Assembly: GCF_002831665.1 (NCBI RefSeq) | Contig: NZ_CP025118.1 | Location: 2,480,001 to 2,544,000, forward strand | DNA from: Lacinutrix sp. Bg11-31 | GTDB taxonomy: Bacteria; Bacteroidota; Bacteroidia; Flavobacteriales; Flavobacteriaceae | Reading direction: 5' to 3' | DNA: 64,000 nt | In this document: piece by piece, positions 1 to 6,720 of the stretch | How positions within the stretch are numbered: the first letter of the stretch is position 1 | Layout: the number at the start of each line of letters is the position of its first letter | Notes under the pieces: model-generated | Databases searched by the model: none | What the model saw: only the letters and a program-made list of their open reading frames with translations | What the model was told of the DNA's origin: nothing | Program-made: the position numbers and the translations under genes

Positions 1-397
1 ATTCTCCAATCGCTTTTTCTCCAGAGTGACCAAAAGGTGGATTCCCTATATCGTGTGCTAAAGCTGCAGCAGCTACAATAGCTCCAAAATCGTGTGCTTG
101 GTAGCCATGAATATTTTGCAAATGCGGATGTTTTTCTAATATTTTCTGTCCAACACGTCGTCCTAAAGAGCGACCAACAACACTAACTTCTAAACTGTGT
201 GTTAAACGCGTGTGCACAAAATCGGTTTGAGATAATGGAATAACTTGTGTCTTATCTTGAAGGCTTCTAAATTCCGAAGAAAAAATAATACGATCGTAAT
301 CGACCTCAAAACCTAAACGTGTTTCATCCTGTTCTTTACGTAATCTTTTATTTGTGTCGCCAAAACGTTTTAACGATAGTAGTTGTTCCCAATTCAT
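1..397 (-). CDS. dgt: dGTPase (deoxyguanosinetriphosphate triphosphohydrolase), 3' part outside window
   Basis: Partial gene: the N-terminal 132 residues, starting MNWEQLLSLKRFGDT at 397. The sequence carries the HD-domain pieces expected of the dGTPase family: FRSLQDKTQV, then HTRLTHSLEV with its metal-binding His, and further on ALAHDIGNPPFGHSG, the HD doublet. The enzyme hydrolyses dGTP to deoxyguanosine and triphosphate in the cytoplasm and helps balance dNTP pools. It is transcribed away from the TonB receptor gene, so the 180 bp between them is a divergent promoter region. The rest of the gene lies left of position 1, so activity cannot be judged. Confidence 0.9.
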   Translation of the reverse strand, partial: MNWEQLLSLKRFGDTNKRLRKEQDETRLGFEVDYDRIIFSSEFRSLQDKTQVIPLSQTDFVHTRLTHSLEVSVVGRSLGRRVGQKILEKHPHLQNIHGYQAHDFGAIVAAAALAHDIGNPPFGHSGEKAIGE

Positions 398-478
398 AGT
401 AAGCTATTAATTGCATGCAAGATATAAATTTCAATGTTAAATTAAGGTTTCCTAATTATAAAAACATAATCACCTTGA

Positions 479-529
479 TAACATTAAACTAACGTTTTGA
501 TGAAAAAGGTTTAACCTCTAGTTAACCTT
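479..529 (+). promoter_or_regulatory. Pho-box-like array of 11-bp direct repeats upstream of the TonB receptor
   Basis: Heptamers TAACATT (479), TAACGTT (490), TAACCTC (512) and TAACCTT (523) lie in one 11-bp register; the unit expected at 501 is degenerate. Seven bases plus a four-base spacer is the geometry of PhoB-bound Pho boxes in other phyla. The array ends just before a possible -7 element (TGACTTTA, 529-536). That places transcription start near 543 and favours translation start 577 over 538 for the following gene. The repeats are seen directly; that a PhoB-type regulator binds them is inference. Confidence 0.5.
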
Positions 530-576
530 GACTTTACATGTTGATGGTTTCTTTGCAGCAGAAATTAAACTATAAA

Positions 577-3402
577 ATGAAACAATTTTTATTTACTATT
601 ACCTTACTAACATCATTACTTACTTTCTCCCAGAACAGCACTTCTATTTCCGGAAAAGTATTAGACCAAGAGTTTAACAACCAACCGCTACCTTTTGCAA
701 ACGTTCTAATTAAAGGAACGGATAAAGGAACTTCTTCAGATTTTGATGGGCTTTATAAGATTGAAAATTTAGACGCTGGTTATTATATTATTGAATTTAG
801 CTTTATTGGCTACGAAACACAAAACATCCCTTTTCAATTAAAAGCAAATGAGAATAAGGTTTTAGACATTACTTTAAAAGCAAGCGCTGCTGCTCTAGAC
901 GAAGTTGTATTACAAACCACTACAAAACGTGAAAGCGAAACCGCTTTACTTTTAGACCAAAAGAAAGCAGTCGAAATTAAGCAAAGTATTGGAGCAGACG
1001 AATTATCTAGAAAAGGTGTTAGTGATGCTGCTGGTGCAGTTGCTAAAATCTCTGGTGTATCTAAACAAGAAGGATCAAGTAATGTTTATGTACGTGGACT
1101 TGGTGATAGATACTTAAACACTACTATGAATGGTTTATCATTGCCATCTAACGATGTTAATAAAAAGAACATCGACTTAAATTTATTTTCTTCAGACGTT
1201 ATACAAAACGTATCTATAAGTAAAGCATACTCTTCTAGATTCTATGGCGATTTTTCTGCTGGAAACATAGATATAACTTCAAAAGAACATAAAGGTAATT
1301 TATCTTTTAATGTATCGACTGGCTCTGGTTTTAACACAAACGCAATAGATAAAAACTTTGTAAGAAGTGAAGGCACTGGATATTTTGGTTACTATGGCAG
1401 ATATGAGCATAATCCTTTTGCTATTATTTTATCTCATGGTATCGATCCAGAAAATGTAAGCTCACCTATAAACATTAACTACGGAGCATCTATAGGTAAC
1501 ACGTTTGAATTTAATGACGAATCTCGTTTAAGTGTTTTTGCTACTGCTTCTTTCGAAAACAATTACGAGTACAGATTTGGTAAAGCAGTAGATTTTTCGA
1601 CTGTAGAAAAAAAGCGTTTTGATGCAGCCGAAGAATATGAGTATAGCACAACTACAACTGCTATGACAAACTTAAACTATAGAATAAATAGTGATAATAG
1701 TTTAAAATTCAACTCTGTATTTATTAATAGCTCTTCAGACGAAATTGGTTATTACGGTATTGATGGTAAAGGAAAAAACAGAGATGCAATTCTTAATACA
1801 GACGAAGGTTTTTACCAAATGAATGTACAGTTCGATCAAACTAGAATGTTTGTAAACCAATTATTAGGAAATCATAAATCTGGGAAATACGAATTAGATT
1901 GGGGATTTGGATACAATAAAGTATATGCAAACCAACCAGATAGAAAGCGTATAAGTTTAGAAAACTACCACCTTGCTTTTGATAATGATCCTACTACAAA
2001 CCCAAGTTTTTATAGTAATGTAGATTTCGATAATCAACGTTATTTCCAAAATATTGAAGACGATGAGTACAATAGTAAACTTAACTTAGCTTACGAAGCT
2101 AATGAGAACCTTAAATTAAATTTTGGTTACAACGGAAGATACAAAACAAGACAATTTGATAACATCCGTTATGGTTACGACATCCAGGATAATGGATATG
2201 CAGTAACAGATGTAAATAACTTTGATAGCTTCTTTACCTTATCGAACATTAGTTTTGATAGCAACACAACAGGATACGATATTTCAGTAATAAACGGCAT
2301 TCCTGTAAGCACAACAGATCCAAATCAAACTTTAGGAAATACTAACCTACCTGGCTTACCAGAAAACACTTATTCTGGTAAATTAAGTATTGCTGCTGGT
2401 TATGCAGATGCTGAAATTAAAGCTGGCGAAAAATGGTTATTTGTTCCTGGTGTTAGATTAGAATCTTTCGACCAGTCTATTAAATACAACGTTATTAACC
2501 TAGGTAATCAAGGAAACAGCGAACGCTCGTTTAAAGAGACTTTTATTCTTCCTACTTTAAATGTAAAATATGCTTTAAACGAAGATCAAAACCTACGTTT
2601 CTCTGCTAGTCAAACTGTTTCTGTTCCAGAATTTAAAGAAGTTGCTCCTTTTGTATACGAAGATGTATCTACAAGAATTGGTGGTAACCCAGATGTTTTA
2701 GGTTATTCTAAAATTTTAAATATTGATTTAAAATACGAATGGTTCTTTAGTAGAAGTGAAATCTTCTCTGTAGGTGCTTTTACTAAACAAATTAACGATC
2801 CAATTAACTTAGTTGTAGTTGGTGATGCCACTGGAACACAGCGTTATGTTAGAACGGGAGACAAAGCTACCGTATATGGTATTGAAGTAGAATTAAGAAA
2901 AAATATTTTAGTTGATAATGAAGATAATACAAACTTATCTTTTGGTATTAATGCTACTTACATGAAAACTAAGCAAGACTTGTACCCAACAATAGATGAA
3001 ACTTTCGATTTAGCTTTCAATAAAACGGAAGACGAACTACAAGGTGCTTCACCATTAATATTAAATGCAGACATAAGCTATTCTCCAACTTTTAAAAATT
3101 ACAAACCAGTAGCTAACCTAGTATTCTCTTATTTCTCAGACAGAATTGATGCTTTAGGATCTGGAGACTTAGGAAACATTGTAGAAAAAGGAGTTCCTAC
3201 TTTAGATTTTATTTGGAAAAACACCATAAACAAGGGTTTTGAAATCAACTTTAGTGCTAAAAACATATTAGATCCTTCTATACAATATGTAAGAGAAGAT
3301 GCCAGAGCTGGCGACATATTTGTGACTTCGGCAAACGGAAAAGGTATTACAAACTACAAACGCGGATTAAACATAAACCTTCAACTTAAATATAAATTTT
3401 AA
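577..3402 (+). CDS. TonB-dependent outer-membrane receptor with carboxypeptidase-like regulatory domain
   Basis: About 941 residues. I start at 577 (MKQFLFTITLLTSLLTFSQ) because that gives a clean signal peptide; the in-frame ATG at 538 adds 13 unhelpful residues and would lie at the transcription start. After the signal peptide comes a carboxypeptidase-D-like beta-sandwich (about residues 22-110, SGKVLDQ...PFANVLIKGT), then the plug domain with the subfamily motif YVRGLGDRY, then a long beta-barrel ending in an aromatic residue (QLKYKF). TonB receptors import scarce substrates across the outer membrane using TonB-ExbBD energy. The neighbours (beta-helix lipoprotein, phosphate-type porin, PiT) and the upstream repeat array suggest a phosphorus-containing ligand; that is inference. 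Confidence 0.9.
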   Translation: MKQFLFTITLLTSLLTFSQNSTSISGKVLDQEFNNQPLPFANVLIKGTDKGTSSDFDGLYKIENLDAGYYIIEFSFIGYETQNIPFQLKANENKVLDITLKASAAALDEVVLQTTTKRESETALLLDQKKAVEIKQSIGADELSRKGVSDAAGAVAKISGVSKQEGSSNVYVRGLGDRYLNTTMNGLSLPSNDVNKKNIDLNLFSSDVIQNVSISKAYSSRFYGDFSAGNIDITSKEHKGNLSFNVSTGSGFNTNAIDKNFVRSEGTGYFGYYGRYEHNPFAIILSHGIDPENVSSPININYGASIGNTFEFNDESRLSVFATASFENNYEYRFGKAVDFSTVEKKRFDAAEEYEYSTTTTAMTNLNYRINSDNSLKFNSVFINSSSDEIGYYGIDGKGKNRDAILNTDEGFYQMNVQFDQTRMFVNQLLGNHKSGKYELDWGFGYNKVYANQPDRKRISLENYHLAFDNDPTTNPSFYSNVDFDNQRYFQNIEDDEYNSKLNLAYEANENLKLNFGYNGRYKTRQFDNIRYGYDIQDNGYAVTDVNNFDSFFTLSNISFDSNTTGYDISVINGIPVSTTDPNQTLGNTNLPGLPENTYSGKLSIAAGYADAEIKAGEKWLFVPGVRLESFDQSIKYNVINLGNQGNSERSFKETFILPTLNVKYALNEDQNLRFSASQTVSVPEFKEVAPFVYEDVSTRIGGNPDVLGYSKILNIDLKYEWFFSRSEIFSVGAFTKQINDPINLVVVGDATGTQRYVRTGDKATVYGIEVELRKNILVDNEDNTNLSFGINATYMKTKQDLYPTIDETFDLAFNKTEDELQGASPLILNADISYSPTFKNYKPVANLVFSYFSDRIDALGSGDLGNIVEKGVPTLDFIWKNTINKGFEINFSAKNILDPSIQYVREDARAGDIFVTSANGKGITNYKRGLNINLQLKYKF

Positions 3403-3440
3403 CTACAACTCTTAATTAAAAACAAATTAAAAAGAACACG

Positions 3441-4607
3441 ATGAAAAAACAACTAATTTTAGGCTTAGCAATATTAGCTTCGGTATTTTCTTGCACAACA
3501 GACGATACTTCTGACATTGTAATAAACTCTACAACAAACAACACTACTGGTGGTGGAGGTGAAACTGATCCAGCAACAATTTTCTTATCTGGTACTTATA
3601 CTGAAGATTTAACTCTTGATGCTAACAACACATACAAAATCAATGGTTCTTTAATTATGGCAAGCGGAACAACTTTAACTATTCCTCCTTGCATGACTAT
3701 TGAAGCTTTATCTTCTGGTGCAGATGTTTATGTTGCCATTTCTCAAGGTGCTAAAATTATAGCAAACGGTACAGCAAGTTGTCCAATTGTATTTACTTCA
3801 GATTCATCTAATCCATTAGCTGGAGATTGGGGAGGATTAATTTTATTAGGAAAAGCGCCAATAAACTCTGTAACAGGAACAGCTACTGCTACTTCAGAAA
3901 TTGCTAGTTTACCTTACGGTGGAAATACTGCAAATGATAATTCTGGTTCTTTAAGCTATGTAAGAGTTGAATATTCTGGTGGTGCAGCAGATGGACAATC
4001 TGAAAACAACGGGTTTTCATTCTATGGTGTAGGAAATGGTACAACTGTAAACCACATACAAGCTATCGAAGGAAAAGATGATGGTATTGAGTTTTTTGGA
4101 GGTACAGTAAACGCTAGTTTTATCTCTGTTATAAATGCCGAAGATGACTCGGTAGATTGGACGGAAGGTTTTTCTGGAACATTAACAGATGTTTACATCT
4201 CTAATAGAGCTACAGATGATAAAGCAATTGAAGCAGATGGTTACAATACAGACTTTAGTAATGCTACTGGTGTTTTCTCTAAGCCAACATTAAACAATGT
4301 AACAATTGTTGGTGAAGGTTCTGCAAACTCTTCGGAAGCTGTAAGATTAAGAGCAGGTACTCAAGGTATCTTTTCTAACATTCATATTACTGGTTATGCT
4401 GAAGGTTTTGATTTAGACGATTTAGATACAGGAAATGGTGTAGTAAGCGACGATTTACAAGTTACTGGAGTTACTTTTGTTGATGTTACATTAAATATGA
4501 AAAACGATACAACTGTTACTTTTACAATTGCAGATTTTTACACAAATGAAGGTACTGCAACTGGTACAGACTATACTACTTGGGGAGCAAACTGGACTGT
4601 TCAATAA
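3441..4607 (+). CDS. beta-helix-type surface lipoprotein, partner of the TonB receptor
   Basis: 388 residues. The N-terminus MKKQLILGLAILASVFSC is a lipoprotein signal with its lipobox Cys at about residue 18, followed by a Thr/Asn/Gly-rich linker. The body is rich in short Gly-Asn-Thr-Val repeats of the kind that stack into a right-handed parallel beta-helix (for example SYVRVEYSGG, GTVNHIQAIEGKDDGIEFFGG). It begins 39 bp after the receptor gene and shares its transcript, so it may be the surface-exposed partner that captures ligand for the receptor. Homologues are often labelled 'multidrug transporter'; nothing here (no membrane helices) supports that. The substrate is unknown. Confidence 0.75.
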   Translation: MKKQLILGLAILASVFSCTTDDTSDIVINSTTNNTTGGGGETDPATIFLSGTYTEDLTLDANNTYKINGSLIMASGTTLTIPPCMTIEALSSGADVYVAISQGAKIIANGTASCPIVFTSDSSNPLAGDWGGLILLGKAPINSVTGTATATSEIASLPYGGNTANDNSGSLSYVRVEYSGGAADGQSENNGFSFYGVGNGTTVNHIQAIEGKDDGIEFFGGTVNASFISVINAEDDSVDWTEGFSGTLTDVYISNRATDDKAIEADGYNTDFSNATGVFSKPTLNNVTIVGEGSANSSEAVRLRAGTQGIFSNIHITGYAEGFDLDDLDTGNGVVSDDLQVTGVTFVDVTLNMKNDTTVTFTIADFYTNEGTATGTDYTTWGANWTVQ

Positions 4608-4626
4608 CGAGTAATAACTTTACAAA

Positions 4627-4665
4627 TAAAAAAAGCATCTTCAATTTGAAGATGCTTTTTTTATT
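4627..4665 (+). terminator. Rho-independent terminator, possibly bidirectional
   Basis: Inverted repeat AGCATCTTCAA / TTGAAGATGCT with A and T tracts on either side. It ends the receptor-lipoprotein transcript and can also serve the convergent minus-strand YwqK gene. Confidence 0.9.
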
Positions 4666-4682
4666 TGTTTAATTTCAATAAC

Positions 4683-5042
4683 TTAATTGTTATCAGCAAC
4701 AGGAGCTTTTATCTTCCATTCACTAACACTTGCAATAGCATTATTGTTATAATCTACTTCTTTAAGAGTGGCATCTTTCCAGATTAACCACTTGCCGACT
4801 TTTTTACCATTATCATAATTTGCAGAAACTTGTTTCTTGCCTTGTGCGTTATAACTAAGCCACTCTCCTTGTAATTTACCATCTACAGTATAAGCACCTG
4901 TTTGGCTTACAACTCCATTGTCATGATAATAAACAACTTCAATTAAATTAGTGTCTTTGTTAAGTTTTAAATCTCGCTTATCTTGAGCGAAAGTTACCAC
5001 AGCAATTAAAAAGGCAATTGAAAATAAAATTGATTTCTTCAT
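4683..5042 (-). CDS. secreted YwqK/MORN-repeat family protein
   Basis: 119 residues from the start at 5042 (MKKSILFSIAFLIAVVTFAQ), a clear signal peptide; a longer frame to 5060 adds six residues ahead of it. The mature part has MORN-like repeats of the YYHDNGVVSQTGAY / GKLQGEWLSYNAQGK / GKKVGKWLIWKD type, as in proteins annotated 'toxin-antitoxin system YwqK family antitoxin'. That name is historical: there is no toxin gene next to it, and export to the envelope argues against a classical antitoxin. It sits inside the phosphate-related block, 43 bp from a Pho-box-like array, although the array reads in the opposite direction. Role unknown. Confidence 0.75.
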   Translation of the reverse strand: MKKSILFSIAFLIAVVTFAQDKRDLKLNKDTNLIEVVYYHDNGVVSQTGAYTVDGKLQGEWLSYNAQGKKQVSANYDNGKKVGKWLIWKDATLKEVDYNNNAIASVSEWKIKAPVADNN

Positions 5043-5084
5043 AATTATGGGTTTTAACATTATAATCCAAATATAGTTATTTCA

Positions 5085-5124
5085 TAACATTTACGCAACA
5101 ATTACATAACATTAAATTAACATT
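5085..5124 (+). promoter_or_regulatory. four-unit Pho-box-like array (TAACATT every 11 bp)
   Basis: TAACATT (5085), CAACAAT (5096), TAACATT (5107) and TAACATT (5118), each separated by exactly four bases. This is the most regular array in the window. Read on the plus strand it points away from the YwqK gene and towards a gene-free stretch that ends in a terminator at 5316-5347. If the sites work in both orientations, it could also control the YwqK gene. Confidence 0.5.
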
Positions 5125-5182
5125 GGGCGTGTAAAATACTATATATCAATATGCTGTAAAAAATATTTAACATTAAAAAATT

Positions 5183-5211
5183 TAATATTTACTTAATATT
5201 AGGTTTACATT
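5183..5211 (+). promoter_or_regulatory. weaker 11-bp repeat array with possible -7 element
   Basis: TAATATT (5183), TAATATT (5194) and TTACATT (5205) are in 11-bp register, followed at once by TAACTTTA, close to the Bacteroidetes -7 consensus TAnnTTTG. It is more AT-rich and thus less certain than the array at 5085. If real, it would start a transcript near 5225. Confidence 0.3.
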
Positions 5212-5219
5212 AACTTTAA

Positions 5220-5347
5220 GTAAACTCACCATCTTTACCATGTCTTAAGACAAACCAATTAGTTTTTCATATAATCTATTAGTTTTTGTCGACTACATTA
5301 TTATGATTTCTAATGAGACTGCTTTTGGCCGAAGCAGTCTTTTTTTT
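5220..5347 (+). ncRNA. candidate small RNA, possibly phosphate-regulated
   Basis: No convincing open frame lies between 5130 and 5316 on the plus strand, yet the stretch has repeat arrays and a possible -7 element at its left edge and a strong intrinsic terminator at its right edge. The simplest reading is a roughly 120-nt small RNA; the exact start is not determined. A 29-codon frame from the ATG at 5303 runs through the terminator stem and is not believable. This rests only on the layout of signals. Confidence 0.3.
5316..5347 (+). terminator. intrinsic terminator not preceded by a gene on its strand
   Basis: Perfect 9-bp stem AGACTGCTT / AAGCAGTCT with a 7-base loop, followed directly by seven or more T. 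No plus-strand gene precedes it back to 4607, which has its own terminator. Confidence 0.8.
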
Positions 5348-5367
5348 ATTCAAAATCACTTAAAAAT

Positions 5368-5411
5368 TAATCATTTAGAAACATTTAGTTAACATTAGAG
5401 TCAGTTATTTG
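5368..5411 (+). promoter_or_regulatory. Pho-box-like array and -7 element of the porin gene
   Basis: TAATCAT (5368), AAACATT (5379) and TAACATT (5390) repeat every 11 bp. After a 7-bp gap comes GTTATTTG (5404-5411), a plausible -7 element, 25 bp before the porin start at 5437. An array followed closely by a -7 element matches an activator replacing the upstream promoter element. Confidence 0.45.
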
Positions 5412-5436
5412 CATCGACAAAAAACTAAAGATTATA

Positions 5437-6639
5437 ATGAGACTTAAAATTACACTTACAGCATTATTGCTGTGCGCCTTTATTTCTACAAATGCTCAAG
5501 AAATAAGTGACACTAAATTTGGAAAAGGATTAATAAACTTTACAGCCAAAGACAGCTCGTTTAGTATAAAATTCGCACCTCGTTTTCAAGTGCGCTCAAT
5601 GTCTTCTTGGGATCATGATGGAAATAAATACGAAAGTCCAGATCATAACTTTATTGTACGTCGTGCACGTTTAAAGTTTAGCGGATTTGCTTACACTACA
5701 AAATTAAAATATAAAATAGAATTAGGTTTATCGAATAGAGATGTTTCTGGCGCTAATGAATTTAACAGAAACACACCTCGTATTATTTTAGATGCTGTTT
5801 TAATGTGGAATTTTGCAGACAATTGGGAACTTTGGGCTGGACAAACAAAATTACCAGGTAATATTGAACGTGTTGTCTCTTCTGCAAATCTTCAATTAGT
5901 AGATCGTTCTTTATTAAACAGTCGTTTTAATATTGATCGCGATTTAGGTATTCAATTACGTCACAAATCTAACCTAGGAGGTAACTTTTTAATGCGTCAA
6001 AAATTATCAATCTCTCAAGGAGAAGGACGTAATGTTACCGAAGGAAACATTGGAGGTTTACAATATACTGGACGTGTTGAATTTTTACCACTTGGTGAGT
6101 TTAAATCTAAAGGCGATTATGTTCAAGCAGATTTAAAACGTGAAGTAACACCTAAATTAATGGTTGGTACTACTTACAACTATAACCAAGATGCTGTAAG
6201 AGAACGTAGCGGATTAGGTGATTACATGTTTAGAAGTGATGATTCATTATACGAAACAGACCAAACTACCATTTTTGTAGACGCTATGTTTAAATATCAA
6301 GGATTCTCTTTTATGGGTGAATATGCAACTCGTAGTGCAGAAAATGCAGTTGCTATAGATTTAGATGGTATACCAACTGGTGATGTCGTTTTAACTGGAA
6401 ACGCTTTAAATTTACAAGCTGGTTATCTATTTAAAAGTAATTACGAAATTGCTGGACGATTTACAACAGTAGATTATGATACTATTACAGGTAGTTTGCC
6501 TCAAGAACAATATACTCTAGGTGGATCTAAATACGTAGTAGGTCACAAATTAAAAGTACAAAGTGATATTAGCTACACTACTTTAGATGGAAATGATGAT
6601 AATATTACATTTAGAATAGGATTCGATTTTCATTTCTAA
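5437..6639 (+). CDS. phosphate-selective porin O/P family outer-membrane protein
   Basis: 400 residues with signal peptide MRLKITLTALLLCAFISTNAQ. The mature protein is a beta-barrel of alternating amphipathic strands (FAPRFQVRSMSSW, RRARLKFSGFAY, KLKYKIELGLSNRD) in the style of the OprO/OprP (Porin_O_P) family, ending with a strand closing on Phe (FRIGFDFHF). Members form anion-selective channels for phosphate or polyphosphate in the outer membrane, though many Bacteroidetes homologues are uncharacterised. It is encoded just upstream of a PiT phosphate transporter and is preceded by a Pho-box-like array, which supports a role in phosphate uptake. Confidence 0.85.
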   Translation: MRLKITLTALLLCAFISTNAQEISDTKFGKGLINFTAKDSSFSIKFAPRFQVRSMSSWDHDGNKYESPDHNFIVRRARLKFSGFAYTTKLKYKIELGLSNRDVSGANEFNRNTPRIILDAVLMWNFADNWELWAGQTKLPGNIERVVSSANLQLVDRSLLNSRFNIDRDLGIQLRHKSNLGGNFLMRQKLSISQGEGRNVTEGNIGGLQYTGRVEFLPLGEFKSKGDYVQADLKREVTPKLMVGTTYNYNQDAVRERSGLGDYMFRSDDSLYETDQTTIFVDAMFKYQGFSFMGEYATRSAENAVAIDLDGIPTGDVVLTGNALNLQAGYLFKSNYEIAGRFTTVDYDTITGSLPQEQYTLGGSKYVVGHKLKVQSDISYTTLDGNDDNITFRIGFDFHF

Positions 6640-6653
6640 ACAGAAATAAAACA

Positions 6654-6697
6654 TAACATTGAGATAACATTATACTCAATAACATTTATGATATTTG
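6654..6697 (+). promoter_or_regulatory. Pho-box-like repeats and -7 element of the PiT gene
   Basis: Exact TAACATT copies at 6654 and 6665 (11 bp apart) and a third at 6680 (15 bp on, out of register), then GATATTTG (6690-6697), a -7 element also seen before fbp. The PiT gene starts at 6721. The intervening TATACTCAAT has no recognisable heptamer. Confidence 0.45.
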
Positions 6698-6720
6698 CAA
6701 ACTTATTTTAATTAAAAATT

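Noticed and set aside
538..576. Upstream start for the TonB receptor
   Set aside because: It adds 13 residues before a clean signal peptide and falls at or before the likely transcription start.
4683..5042. Toxin-antitoxin pair at the YwqK gene
   Set aside because: No toxin gene adjacent and the protein has a signal peptide; the antitoxin label is not supported.
5303..5392. 29-codon frame across the 5316 terminator
   Set aside because: The frame encodes the hairpin and T tract; a coding role is implausible.
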